Part shown: positions 12,641 through 23,039 of the stretch, one piece after another
Layout: every line of letters begins with the position of its first letter
How positions within the stretch are numbered: the first letter of the stretch is position 1
From: Epiperipatus broadwayi
Lineage: Eukaryota > Onychophora > Udeonychophora > Euonychophora > Peripatidae
DNA length: 64,000 nucleotides
Assembly (NCBI GenBank): GCA_028023455.1
Contig: JAQFVV010000022.1
Coordinates: 6,033,100 to 6,097,099 of the forward strand
Direction of reading: 5' to 3'
Position numbers and translations under genes: made by a program
Notes under the pieces: generated by a model
What the model was told of the DNA's origin: nothing
Seen by the model: the letters and a program-made list of their open reading frames with translations, nothing else
The model's database searches: none

Positions 12641-12910
12641 GTTTGCTGTTTATCATCTGCATGTGTTACTCTTTTATTAAGGCCCCAACTTAATGTGATG
12701 AAACTATTCAGATAAAAATTCAAATCTTTGGTGACAGTTTTTTACAGACTTTTAAATGATTATTCACAGCATTCAATATCAATTTTTCTATTTGTTTAAT
12801 TGTACGTTATCATTAGATGTAAATATGTTAGTGGTATTAAATGAATAATAATATTAAATAATCGGAAGGCTTTACTGCTCAATTCATAAGAAGTTCAACC
12901 ATATATTATA
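12641..12910 (+). repeat. Dispersed repeat family G, copy 1
   Basis: Shares order and sequence with 17.01-17.80 kb: an attcaaatct block, a tctatttgtttnaatt block, and an end with ttcataagaagtt. Evidence is pairwise only. The second copy is longer because of extra sequence in its middle. Confidence 0.4.
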
Positions 12911-13237
12911 ATCGTATTTTAGATTCATATTTAGTTTCAATTTATAATAAATAAAAAAATATCAAAAATGACTCTAACTTCTTTACTATTTTAATTCATT
13001 ACTTCTTTATTATTTTAATTCATTAATTATTTCTAAATCTTCTCACTTTTAACATTTATGTATTTAAATCTTAAAATTACTTATATTTACATTCAGTTTA
13101 TTATTCTATCACAGAAGATATTATCACACTTTCCCTTTTATATTAATTTTAAATCTTTACAGATTCTTATTGTTTTCCATTCAGGTCTAAAAGAGTTTAC
13201 ATTATGTAAAGTTTGCACATTCCATGTATTCATCTAT
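12911..13237. other. AT-rich stretch, no gene seen
   Basis: A short duplicated phrase (ttattttaattcatta) occurs twice near 12985-13025. Nothing else. Confidence 0.4.
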
Positions 13238-13690
13238 ATACACAGAGGCTAAATTCTCCATACAGTAGTGTCACTCAGTGCAAGCCAGAATAATCAATGG
13301 ATGGAAGATCTGTGTATAAAATCCTTATCTAGTTGTTACTCATCCAAAATCCTGACTAGTTATTAGCTTGTGGCTTTCATCAGTGAGATGCATTGGATCT
13401 GAGAACACTGCACTTAGATCTTAGAATCTAATGTAACCCTCCAGAAGCCACCTTTTACCTTATTAGCTCTCAGATCCAAGGCTCCTCACTGACAAAAGCC
13501 ACAAGCTAGAAACTAGTCTGGGGATATTGAATGAATAGGCACTAGATATAGATTTTATGCACAAACCTTCTTGCATTCATTGATTACTCTAGCTTGTACT
13601 GAGTTGTATTACTGTATGAAGAATTTAGACTCTATGTAAATAGCTTATGTAAGCATAAAGAATGATGATCCTGTGATGTTTAGTGATTAA
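13238..13690. mobile_element. Palindromic family A element, copy 2
   Basis: Left end acagaggctaaattctcc and cagtagtgtcactcagtgc recur inverted at the right end. The centre has a ggatctgag/ctcagatcc inverted core with gccacaagctagaaactag. The right outer flank carries the shared tail gtgatgtttagtgattaa. Non-autonomous foldback element of at least nine copies in this window. No protein is encoded. Confidence 0.8.
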
Positions 13691-13717
13691 TTCATCTTTA
13701 TGCAGAAAAAAAATTAA

Positions 13718-13722
13718 AATAC
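13718..13722. repeat. Target site duplication (left), LTR element 1
   Basis: AATAC directly left of the 5' LTR. The same five bases lie at 16362-16366 directly right of the 3' LTR. A 5-bp duplication is usual for Ty3/Gypsy integration. Confidence 0.75.
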
Positions 13723-14002
13723 TGCAGTATTCAAGGTCAAGGTATAAACATGTATAATGTATAATGAATATGTAAATAATAATAATAATAATTGTATAAA
13801 TATAACGAATATGTAAAAGTAATAATAATTGTATAAATGTAGAATAAAAGTAATAACTGTAATGTATAATAAATATGTAAAATAACTGTATAGTAATTAA
13901 GAATAATGATTGTGTAAAATTACAATGTTATTAAATCATAGAAAGTTGTATAATAATAGAAAGCCCAGCTGACCTTATAGGGTCAGAAAACTATGTAAAA
14001 TA

Positions 14003-14012
14003 CCATATATGG
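14003..14012. promoter_or_regulatory. CArG-box sequence 1 in LTR
   Basis: CCATATATGG fits CC(A/T)6GG, the serum response factor (MADS-box) consensus, exactly. It is palindromic and lies about 95 bp upstream of the LTR TATA box. The copy in the 3' LTR (15989-15998) is unchanged. Binding is inference. Confidence 0.45.
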
Positions 14013-14060
14013 TGAGAAACATAAAAAAACTGTGTGTATATGAAAATGTAAGTGAAAACA

Positions 14061-14070
14061 CCATATATGG
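14061..14070. promoter_or_regulatory. CArG-box sequence 2 in LTR
   Basis: Second perfect CCATATATGG, 58 bp downstream of the first and about 36 bp upstream of the TATA box. The 3' LTR copy lies at 16047-16056 and is also intact. Confidence 0.45.
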
Positions 14071-14105
14071 TTAGGAATGTAAAAGACTCCAGAAGTCTTG
14101 AGGGG

Positions 14106-14113
14106 TATATAAA
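14106..14113 (+). promoter_or_regulatory. LTR TATA box
   Basis: TATATAAA in ggggtatataaaccccc; the equivalent in the 3' LTR is at 16092-16099. It probably sets the U3/R boundary about 30 bp downstream. Confidence 0.6.
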
Positions 14114-14383
14114 CCCCCATAAACTAAACTAATTGTTCTGATGTTCTTATTCTCTGAATACATTCTGAGTATGTTCTGAGTTTTAATTATGAGTCAGAGA
14201 CTCCTGCCTCTGTAAGTCGAAAGCAGGACTAGGATATTTTATGCAGGTCACCATGACCTTTTATTATTTTATTACGCCTTATAATAGGCGATGTATATAG
14301 TTAAAATTATCCGTATTAAACTATAATCTTACCATCTCAATTCTGCCTTTGTCCATTTATTTACTTGTGGGTCATAAGACACT

Positions 14384-14600
14384 GCAATTGGCGCAGTAAC
14401 GACAGGAATAGAACCTGACAGCAATTGGCACAGTAACGACAGGAATAGAATCTCACCGCAATTGGCGCAGTCGGCACAGGAATCGAATCAAAGAAAGTGG
14501 CAGTTAATACAGGAACGGAACTGCATTAAAAATTGGCTCAGACATCATAGAATCGAATCTGCAAATAATTGCCTAAACAGCAAGCTGATTCAAAGCGTAA
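14384..14600 (+). repeat. Tandem array of primer-binding-site units
   Basis: Three near-identical 37-bp units begin at 14384, 14421 and 14458. Each starts gcaattggc(g/a)cagt and continues with a (g/c)acaggaat.gaa segment. Further, more decayed units follow at about 14494, 14528 and 14564. The first unit contains the functional position directly next to the LTR. The third, with TGGCGCAGTCGGCAC, looks closest to a serine tRNA complement. Units decay with distance from the LTR. Confidence 0.85.
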
Positions 14601-14622
14601 GTGGATTCGAATCAACAGAGAA

Positions 14623-15555
14623 ATGGCGAGCATATCGCAAGTTTCTATTTGCGAATTTAATGTACAAGATCCGAGTGATTGGCCACTGTATGTTCAGAGG
14701 ATAAACTATTACTTTATACTAAATAGTATTATGGATAATACTGTAAAAGTAGTCTCATTACTTTGCTTTGCAGGCGAGAGAGTAATCGAAATAGCAAACA
14801 AACTATGTGGAAATTCGCCAGAGACACAAAAATATGATGAGCTCGTAACACAGCTAAATGAATATTTTAATCCCCAGCCATCTAAGTTCATTGCTCAATT
14901 GCACTTTAGAGGCAGAAGGCAAAGAAAGAATGAAAAAATAAAAGAATATGACATTGGTTTAAGAGAGATGGCAAGGCCATGCCTTTATGGTAAATATTTA
15001 GAAGAAGCTCTTATAGAACAATTATTATTCGAAATAAATGATGACCAGTTTAGACAGATCTTACTGGCAATAAAAGATGTAACCTACAAAGAGGCTATCA
15101 GACATGCAACAGCTTATGAATTGCAGCATGACCAAGCGAGAGAGTTCAGAAGCTTTACGAAAACAGAACCATTTCAAACCAGAATATTTAAAACGTTTGG
15201 AGTTAAACCCAAAACCGATAAACAAATTAAATGTTTTCAATGTAGAAAAATCGATCACAAAGCCCGTGATTGCAATTTACCAGAAACTGAAAGTTATCGG
15301 AAAATAACCGAGTATCCCGAAAGATGGCACCACCATACAAAGCTGAACAGAGAATTTACATGCGAAGCAATGGAAAGTAGCTACCTAAAAAGTGCTACTA
15401 TAGATGAATCTGATCAAATTATGATAAAAATTAAAAAAATTGACATAGAATCGCAAGTCAAAAATAATTACCCCAGCTTGTTCAAAAAAGAACCAGGAAA
15501 ACAAAAAACCTCGCCTCTAGAAATAGAGTTAAGAGACAGAGGAAAACCTTTGTAA
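14623..15555 (+). CDS. Gag-like capsid/nucleocapsid protein of element 1
   Basis: A 310-codon frame. I chose the ATG at 14623 because the open frame upstream of it is the translated primer-site array. Residues about 5-180 follow the layout of Ty3/Gypsy gag capsid: a start with F-x-V-x-D-P-x-D-W-P-x-Y, a segment with Q-L-x-x-Y-F-x-P, and a helical stretch with F..R.Q...E.I.EY...L..MA. At residues 204-217 lies one CCHC zinc knuckle (C-x2-C-x4-H-x4-C), which binds RNA in this family. The usual glycine before the histidine is replaced (R-K-I-D-H). Downstream of the knuckle the frame runs into a remnant of pol. The protein should form the particle that packages the element RNA. The frame is intact for its whole length. 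Confidence 0.85.
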   Translation: MASISQVSICEFNVQDPSDWPLYVQRINYYFILNSIMDNTVKVVSLLCFAGERVIEIANKLCGNSPETQKYDELVTQLNEYFNPQPSKFIAQLHFRGRRQRKNEKIKEYDIGLREMARPCLYGKYLEEALIEQLLFEINDDQFRQILLAIKDVTYKEAIRHATAYELQHDQAREFRSFTKTEPFQTRIFKTFGVKPKTDKQIKCFQCRKIDHKARDCNLPETESYRKITEYPERWHHHTKLNREFTCEAMESSYLKSATIDESDQIMIKIKKIDIESQVKNNYPSLFKKEPGKQKTSPLEIELRDRGKPL

Positions 15556-15605
15556 CAAAACCTCGGAAAGTACCTATAGCACAGCAAAAATTGGCGGATC
15601 GAAAC
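15440..15605 (+). pseudogene. Remnant of the reverse transcriptase N-terminus
   Basis: The last part of the gag frame reads Y-P-S-L-F, then an E-x-x-L-R-D-x-G-K-P type stretch, as found just before the Ty3/Gypsy reverse transcriptase core. At about 15550 the frame shifts by one base. In the next frame a K-P-R-x-V-P motif and a following Q-x-L segment continue the same family pattern up to about 15595. I infer that an internal deletion removed protease and the rest of pol, leaving this edge. Confidence 0.65.
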
Positions 15606-15621
15606 CACCATCTTCAAACAA

Positions 15622-15654
15622 GCAATTGGCGCAACCGGCAAGAACTAGAACCCC
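15622..15654 (+). repeat. Extra primer-site-like unit near the 3' end
   Basis: gcaattggcgcaaccggca followed by an agaactagaac segment closely matches the 37-bp unit of the array behind the 5' LTR, yet it lies about 60 bp before the 3' LTR. Confidence 0.7.
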
Positions 15655-15699
15655 TTCGTCTCATCTCAAAGACTATGTTAGGTGAAAAACCATACTTCT

Positions 15700-15714
15700 G
15701 GAGTGGGGGAGGAG
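15700..15714 (+). promoter_or_regulatory. Polypurine tract of element 1
   Basis: ggagtgggggaggag ends exactly at the first base of the 3' LTR, as expected for the plus-strand primer. Only one T interrupts the purines. Confidence 0.85.
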
Positions 15715-16361
15715 TGCAGTATTCAAGGTCAAGGTATAAACATATGTAATGTATAATGAATATGTAAATAATAATAATTGTATAAATATAACGAATATGT
15801 AAAAGTAATAATAATTGTATAAATGTAGAATAAAAGTAATAACTGTAATGTATAATAAATATGTAAAATAACTGTATAGTAATTAAGAATAACGATTGTG
15901 TAAAATTACAATGTTATTAAATCATAGAAAGTTGTATAATAATAGAAAGCCCAGCTGACCTTATAGGGTCAGAAAACTATGTAAAATACCATATATGGTG
16001 AGAAACATAAAAATACTGTGTGTATGTGAAAACGTAAGTGAAAACACCATATATGGTTAGGAATGTAAAAGACTCCAGAAGTCTTGAGGGGTATATAAAC
16101 CCCCATAAACTAAACTAATTGTTCTGATGTTCTTATGCTCTGAATATGTTCTGAGTTTTAATTATGAGTCAGAGACTCCTGCCTCTGTAAGTCGAAAGCA
16201 GAACTAGGGTATTTTATGCAGGTCACCACAACCTTTTATTATTTTATTATGCCTTATAATAGGCGATGTATATAGTTAAAATTATCCGTATTAAACTATA
16301 ATCTCACCATCTCAATTCTGCCTTTGTCCATTTATTTACTTGCAGGTCATAAGACACTGTA
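15715..16361 (+). repeat. 3' LTR of element 1
   Basis: Pairs with 13723-14386; 17 bp shorter, mainly from small indels in the AT-rich U3 and a missing tacattc-like repeat near 16145. It ends ACTGTA, one transition from the expected CA end. Confidence 0.9.
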
Positions 16362-16366
16362 AATAC

Positions 16367-17004
16367 TTTTAACACTTAAACTATCACCAGCTTTGCCATT
16401 ACTGATATTACAATTATTTAGATTATTACATTGATGAATGGTCCATTAAGCATGGTGACTAATCTGTTTATCCAAGTTAGACATTTTTACATCATCTTTT
16501 TTAGATCATTCCATTTTCACAGTAGCATGGATATCTTAATATGATCACCCAAACATAAACTCATATTGAAGATAATGAAATAAAAGAACACGGATAGGGT
16601 ACAGAAAGACTGTAACAGAAATAGAAACATATCATACATGAAAGAGAAACTACTCTTGATTGAATGCTACAATTGATTATTAATTGTTATCTGAAAATCA
16701 TTTCAATTTTCATCATTTTTGGTTGTTGTTATTAATCTAACTGCAGCACTCAAAGTCTTACTAATTTGAAAATCAATAAAATCTTGCAAATTTTATTTCA
16801 CGTCTGAACAGCTTCATAACCTAAACATTAGTTGCTGGCAATTGCAATTTAATAATCACAATCCAACCTTTTATAGGTCAATAATTTTTAATATTTGCAT
16901 AATGATATTTTTTCACTCTGCAGCAGCTCAAATGCTATTAAACAAATATAACCACATTATTACAACTTAAAGATTATTGACTTATATATTTATAGCTTGG
17001 TTAT
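16367..17004. other. AT-rich stretch, no gene seen
   Basis: No supported feature. Confidence 0.45.
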
Positions 17005-17800
17005 AATTATCAGATGGGAAATGATGATGCTGAAGCTAAATTGTGAAATTATTTAGATGAAAATTCAAATCTTAGATGAAAGCTTCGTCAGTTTGATAGA
17101 TTTAATTGATTATTTGTATTATTTAATATCAACTTCTCTATTTGTTTTAATTGATACTTTCAAATAAAGTCGACCATTTTGGACAAGCAAAAAAAAAAAG
17201 TTTTTAGTTAACGTTATCGTAATTATATTTATTTCACGGAGAGAATATTAGGCTAAGTTGTACATTTAGCATTTATATTGTTTGTGGAAATAGTCCAACA
17301 TATAACTTCAACATATATTTATAGTTAAAGTATTTGATTATTATTTATACTATACCTTTATACAACACGTAATGTTTTTAATAGCAAGAAGCTTTAATTG
17401 AAAACACTTGTTTCATTGAAATTTTTAAATAAATGTTTGATTTTAATTTTACGATCTCTCATTATAACAGTAAATTAAATTTTAAATTATGAGAAAAACA
17501 AATTTCATTGTATATTAGACTGTTGCAAATTCTTAAGTGTTTTATTAACAATTCGAAATGGTCGACAGGAAAAAACATATGTATCGTTTAATTCTTAACA
17601 ATGGTCAAACATAAATTTGTCAATTGTGTTGGAATCATTATTAGAATCGTTTAATTTTACTTTATCATTATACATCGCGCTATATAAAATAAATTGTTTA
17701 TTTATCATTATATGTAAATGTGTGTGTGTGATATTAAATGAAAAATAGTATTAAATAATCAGACACCTTTATTGATTAGTTCATAAGAAGTTTGAGATCT
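17005..17800 (+). repeat. Dispersed repeat family G, copy 2
   Basis: Shares three ordered blocks with 12.64-12.91 kb: attcaaatctta, tctatttgttttaatt, and the end ttaaataatca...ttcataagaagttt. It is broken by several hundred bases not present in the other copy. Confidence 0.35.
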
Positions 17801-18639
17801 ACGTGACTGAGCTGGATAACGATCCATGGGTCTTGGGCTTCAGAGTTTGCAACTACAGTATATAGAGCAATAACACAAATGGAAAAATAAATCCATCTGC
17901 ATTTGTTTTACAATTGTCAATTTTTGACTGACAGGGAGCAGTCTAGGCAGTTCTCGACTTTTATTTTACCCTTGATAAAGCAATAACTAGATGCTTATTT
18001 ACCGACTGTTGACTTTTTGGCTGAGTTGGTTACAAACTAGCTACCCGAAAAAGAAAAAAACTCATATGAAAAAAAATTACACTTTACCCGTCGTGAAATT
18101 AAACTTATGACGTGTGAATGGTTGGCAAACGTGTGACCTTACATCATAACCCCCTTGATGTCATAAACAGTATATATTTTATTTAATCAATAATTCCTTC
18201 ATTAATTTTTCATTAGCTGTCCTTAAATTAAACATGCTTGAACTTTACAGATGAAGTAGAAACAGTTTCCAATCTCTGAAACAAAAACTTTATAGTCTAC
18301 AATCTGGGAAAATGCTAATTTAAATAAGCAGAAAGAAAACCTAAAAAGCCTCTCATCAACTATAGCTCAAGTTGAGCTAATTTATATGGAAATGAAATGA
18401 CAAAAAGTATAGTCTCAATTGAGAGATGTTTATCTAAAAGAAAACTTATTTTCTCGGATTTAAATAATTTAAAATATGCAAAAGTAATTTAAAAAAATAA
18501 AAGAACATTTTAGAAAGGATAGGAATCATTTTATTTTTTCAAAGAAAATCTAATTACCATTCTAATGAGTTGATAATAAACATTCGTCTTTCGCCACTTA
18601 AATTAAATGGATCAAAGATAACATTTCCATAATATAAAA
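17801..18639. other. AT-rich stretch, no gene seen
   Basis: No supported feature. Confidence 0.45.
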
Positions 18640-18780
18640 TGCATATACACAAAAATAGAGATCTTGTAATGTAGTGTGTTCGCCTGCCATGACTATGATT
18701 TGGGTTCAAATCTAGACTGGATAAACTTCCGCCTCTAATCAGATATAGAATTTTAATTTTAAATAATTTGTTCATAGCTA
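18640..18780 (+). repeat. tRNA-like repeat family C, copy 1
   Basis: gtagtgtgttcgcctgcc resembles an A-box half and tttgggttcaaatct a B box, followed by ctagactggataaa. The same order occurs at 20.18-20.30 kb. Probably a tRNA-derived SINE. Confidence 0.5.
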
Positions 18781-19031
18781 GTATCCAGTACTGGCAGTAA
18801 ATGGAAATTAGTTAAAAAATAAAACTAATCAAAACTTCGTGACTTAACAAATAGCAAGCCTAGTAAGTAATGTTTCCTTCACTGTTCGATTACGGGAGGA
18901 GAGGGATTAATAGGCTTCTAATCTGTAGCGGAATATTTAAAGATTATTTTATCATTTACTTTTAACTATATAAATACATATGTAGAATCAAATTAAAGTT
19001 GGTCTGTTTTTATCGTGGGTATTTATTGTTA

Positions 19032-19129
19032 AGTCTTATAACATCGGCCGGGACGCGAACCCGCAACCTGGGCAACTGCCTGCTAATGCAAGGCAGTCGC
19101 GCTGACCTCTCGACCACGAATGCAAGACA
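19032..19129 (-). mobile_element. tRNA-derived short SINE, family B copy 2
   Basis: A 98-bp insertion between perfect 15-bp duplications (gggtatttattgtta at 19017-19031 and 19130-19144). On the minus strand it carries tggtcgagaggtcagcgc (A box) and ggttcgcgtcccggcc (B-box region). This is the best-bounded copy. It lacks a long A tail. Confidence 0.85.
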
Positions 19130-19144
19130 GGGTATTTATTGTTA

Positions 19145-20179
19145 CTAGTATAGAAATGCGTAATTGTAAATGTTTATAATTCATTGAAATAATGAATGTG
19201 CATACACGGAATTAATTTTGTATTTCTTTCTAAAGAGCAAGTGTCTAGGCAAAAAGGTTTATAAAAAGAAAATTTGGTCTTGTATTTTATAATACTAAAT
19301 GGAGGAATAATTTATTAATAGCTGTTAGCAACAGTAAGCTATCCCTGCCGTTGATTACATGTATTATTTGATTGCAATCACCCACCCATTTCTCAAGAGA
19401 CAGTAACCGCTTGAAGACAGCATCAGAAACTAGTAAGCTAATACAGCTAATGAACAAGTGTTTATTACTTGATTAGCAAACCAGCTTCTCCATCCACTAA
19501 AAAAACTTTTTCGATCATAAATTGTTCTCATTTGTTTTGCTTTCTCAAACAAAAGGTGAAAGTTTATAACAATTTATTTTACTAATTTTTGTTTTCTCTG
19601 TGAAACAAATAAACCATTTTAGAAAAAATTCAAAAAAAAAAACCAGCTGTTAGTAGAAATGACAGTTTATTTGATATGTTTTACGTTATCATCAATAGAA
19701 AGAAAGAATGGCCAATGCCATATAAAAAGTTCATTTTGTGTTTTTACAAAACTTTCTTTTTTAGATAGCTATTTCTCATTGATAAGTTTAAAAAAGAACA
19801 AAGAATGATTTCTTCAGAGACAAAATGTAACGGAGAAGCTTCTAACACTGACAACTAAACTTATTATTTGACAGTTAACAATACTAACTTGATAACAATT
19901 GACAGTTTGTTTTTAATAAAACCAGCCGGATCAATAATCAGATACATTAGTAGAGAAATGAAATAAACAACAAACATTATCAAAAGCTAAAGAATGAATG
20001 CCTTTGAGCAAAAGATTTCTTAATAAAAAAAAAACGGAAACTAAAACAAAACATAAAATGGTTGCTGTGCGTTTACTTTTTTTTGGTCTGTATACATTAC
20101 AATATATATAAATAATTCATCCAGAGCTGGACAGATTAATTTTGGTGTCTAAGGCAAGCCTTACAAAATACATCTTTTA
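19145..20179. other. AT-rich stretch, no gene seen
   Basis: No supported feature. Confidence 0.45.
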
Positions 20180-20300
20180 AATGTATTTCAAAGAGCCTCA
20201 TGATACAGAAGTAGTAATCCGCTTGCCTATGATCTTGAGTTTAAATCCAGACTAAATAAAATTATTTAGACAAGCTTCTTTAAGATAATTTAACCATATG
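20180..20300 (+). repeat. tRNA-like repeat family C, copy 2
   Basis: agtagtaatccgcttgcct and tgagtttaaatccagac parallel the copy at 18.64 kb. The B-box-like part is decayed. Confidence 0.45.
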
Positions 20301-21632
20301 CGATCTAGATAACCATCGAACATTGGTCAGTGATTGGATATCTAGCTGTCTTTAGCTAAAAGACAAAACAAAAGTGGAGAATTGTTCAAACCCTCAATGC
20401 ATATCAATTGAGTTCGTTGTTCTTTTCTGGGAGACTGTTGGAAATGGTGATGTCCTGCAGAAGGCTAATTACTACAAAAGACTGTTTAACGTAATGATTT
20501 AAAATAGTTTACTGAACAAAGCAATAATATAATCGAAAAAAATGTGTATTAAATAAAAAGAAAAAAAATGTAAAAAAAGTCTCAGAATCAAAAAAAAAAA
20601 TCATAATATATCTTTCTTTTGGCGTCTGCATATTCAATTTAGTATAAATAAAATGTATTTATCGGTAGACACAAATTATTTTCGTAATTGCTCCCTAAAA
20701 TCACTCTAGAAAACTAATAAAGAGAGCGCTGCAATTAAAATATATTACAAGACATGTGTATGTAAATTAGAGCATTAGAAAAAACCGGTATAATAATGTG
20801 AGAGAGAGTACTCCTGTGCAGAAATAGACCGAATGTGTTGGAGGCATTTAATGATGCTAAAGCAGAAGAAATAGCACTTTAAGGTCGGACAAATAGTTCT
20901 GAATAAAATGTAAAGCTTTAGAACTCTGTTAGACCATCTGAAGGAATTAATAGCGGTTATTCTTATTATTTATGTTGTGAAGTTAAACTCAAAATGTCTA
21001 AATGTTTTCTAGTTTAATGGTTGTCTTAATTAAATGTTAATAAACACTATTATGTACTTGTTCTTTGTATACTGTGTAATTTATTATCACTATGTCTGGA
21101 CTTTAGAGACCCTACTAGATTACATAATTGATCTTGGGATGTTATTGTTTATTAATAATTTTATTAAACCTTCAGTTTAGAAAAACTTCTCTGGCTACAA
21201 TTCTTTGGGTCATAACCTTAAATTTGGTAATATGCGTTTAAAAACATTTTTCACATAGAAGTTTCCTGTGCAATCTGGATCCAATCAATCACATCCCTTA
21301 GGACCAGTTATTCTTGTATTCAGTAGGCAGAAGATAAAAAGCTTCCTTTTTTAAAACCAACAGATACATAAATAAATAAATGGAACAGTTCCCAAGTATC
21401 AGTATTTTTTTTTCCTTTACTCATTAAGAAAGTGCAAAGAAGTATGGGCAGCATCAATTGATGTTGGTATCTTTCAATTCATTATCCTCAACCCAAATCA
21501 GCTGACATCTTTTTACAAATTTATTTTATTTAATATATATATATTGTAATTTAATAAATAGCATTAAAGTTTATATATATATTGTAATTTAATAAATAGC
21601 ATTAAAGTTTAAATACATTAAATAACCCTTTT
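20301..21632. other. AT-rich stretch with one short tandem duplication
   Basis: A 38-bp unit containing attgtaatttaataaatagc is duplicated in tandem at 21534-21610. No gene is seen. Confidence 0.55.
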
Positions 21633-22060
21633 ATACAGAGGCAAAACTCTCCATACAGTAGTGCCACTCAATAGATGCAGAAAGATTTGTGCCTACAATC
21701 CCTGTCTAGTATCTACTCATCAAATATCCTCAGACTAGTTTCTATCTTATGACTTTCATCAATGAGGAGCCTTGGATCTGAGAACACTAAACTAATAAGT
21801 AAGGTGACTGCTGGAGAGTTGCATTAGATTCTAAGATCTAGGTGCAGTACTCTCAGATCCAAGGCTTCTCGTTGATGAAAGCCACAAGCTAGAAACTATT
21901 ATGAGGGTATTGGAAGAGGCACTAGATAAGGATTTTATTCCCAAGCCTTCCTGCATTTAGTGATTACTCTGACTTGCACTGAGGGGTGCCACTGTATGAA
22001 GAGTTTTGCCTCTGTGTAAGTATAAAGAATGGTGATCATGTAATGTTTAGTGGTTAAATA
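21633..22060. mobile_element. Palindromic family A element, copy 3
   Basis: acagaggcaaaactctccat at the left and its reverse complement at about 21990-22018 on the right form long terminal inverted repeats. The centre repeats the ggatctgaga and gatgaaagccacaagct core. The right tail gtaatgtttagtggttaaa is shared with other copies. Confidence 0.85.
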
Positions 22061-23039
22061 ACTCTTTTCTTGTAAAAACTTGTTTTCAGAATCATTATAA
22101 GTAGTAATAATTAAAAGCTAATGTTTTTATCATTTATTTATAGTCTGTATCAACAGTAATAACATAAATATATATAATATTTTTTACATTGGATGGTCAA
22201 TTGTAGCTATTCAAATTTTTTTAAAAAAACAACCATATATACATACCACGTTTCTCCAGAAAAAAAGTCCGAGTCTTATATTAATTTTTGCTCCAAAGAC
22301 ATCATAGGGCTTATTTTCAGAGGATGTCTTATTTTTTCTTATACAAAAATCTATATTTATTCAAATACAAAAAAATGTATATTTATTCAAGTACTTCTTC
22401 TCTTTACAAAAGCTGTAAGATTCTTATCCCAGGAGCCTCCACAATCTCTCTTGTATTCACCAGTATAGGTCTTCCTTTTCCACTCATTTTATCTAGGGAT
22501 CAAAATATTCCTGTTTAAATTTAGTATTATATCAAATCGTAATTGAAATCTATTGAGAAAAGAATGATAACAAAAATGATTATATTTAAAAATGATTTGT
22601 CAGCATAAAAGCAACAAAAAAATGCAGGCACAAAAATTCAGAAAATGTTTCTGTATTTCCTATGTGCACATTAAGTATGTCCACTACAACACATAGCAAA
22701 TTGAATTATGAAAATTTTTATATAACACAACTACATCCTCCATTATCAAGTGCATACACTGTAAACACTTTCCAAATTATTCATAATAATCTTGCATGGT
22801 ATTCTTTTTAAAATTTTGAGAAAAATTGATGATTTAACTTAAGTTAAACTTTGATTATTAAAATCCCTTCTGTTATTTAAAGTCTTTTAGAAGGCAAAAA
22901 ATGTTTAAGAAATCAAACTGATTTTTCTGTCTTGAATATTTAAAAGCTACCATGATGAAACTCTAAAACTAAATCAAGCATTCTAAATCTAAATATGAAT
23001 AAAATAATGTTTTTCTGAAGGTTTGTGATGATGGTGTTC

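Larger units (their letters stand above)
13723..14386 (+). repeat. 5' LTR of element 1
   Basis: Starts TGCAGTATTC and ends ACTGCA next to the primer site. It contains a tatataaa box at 14106-14113, a tandem-like AT-rich U3 with repeated aatatgtaa phrases, and two CCATATATGG motifs. Paired with 15715-16361. Confidence 0.9.
13723..16361 (+). mobile_element. Gag-only, internally deleted LTR retrotransposon (element 1)
   Basis: A complete unit of about 2.64 kb: two LTRs of 664 and 647 bp starting TGCAG, a primer site, one gag frame, a polypurine tract and AATAC target duplications. Between gag and the polypurine tract only a trace of the reverse transcriptase N-terminus is left; protease, the rest of reverse transcriptase, RNase H and integrase are absent. 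The primer site TGGCGCAGTCGG complements the 3' end typical of serine tRNA, as in the Mag group of Ty3/Gypsy. It resembles the gag-carrying non-autonomous elements known in plants (TR-GAG). It must rely on a full-length relative for pol functions. LTRs are highly similar, with a handful of substitutions and small indels, so the insertion is fairly young. Confidence 0.9.
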
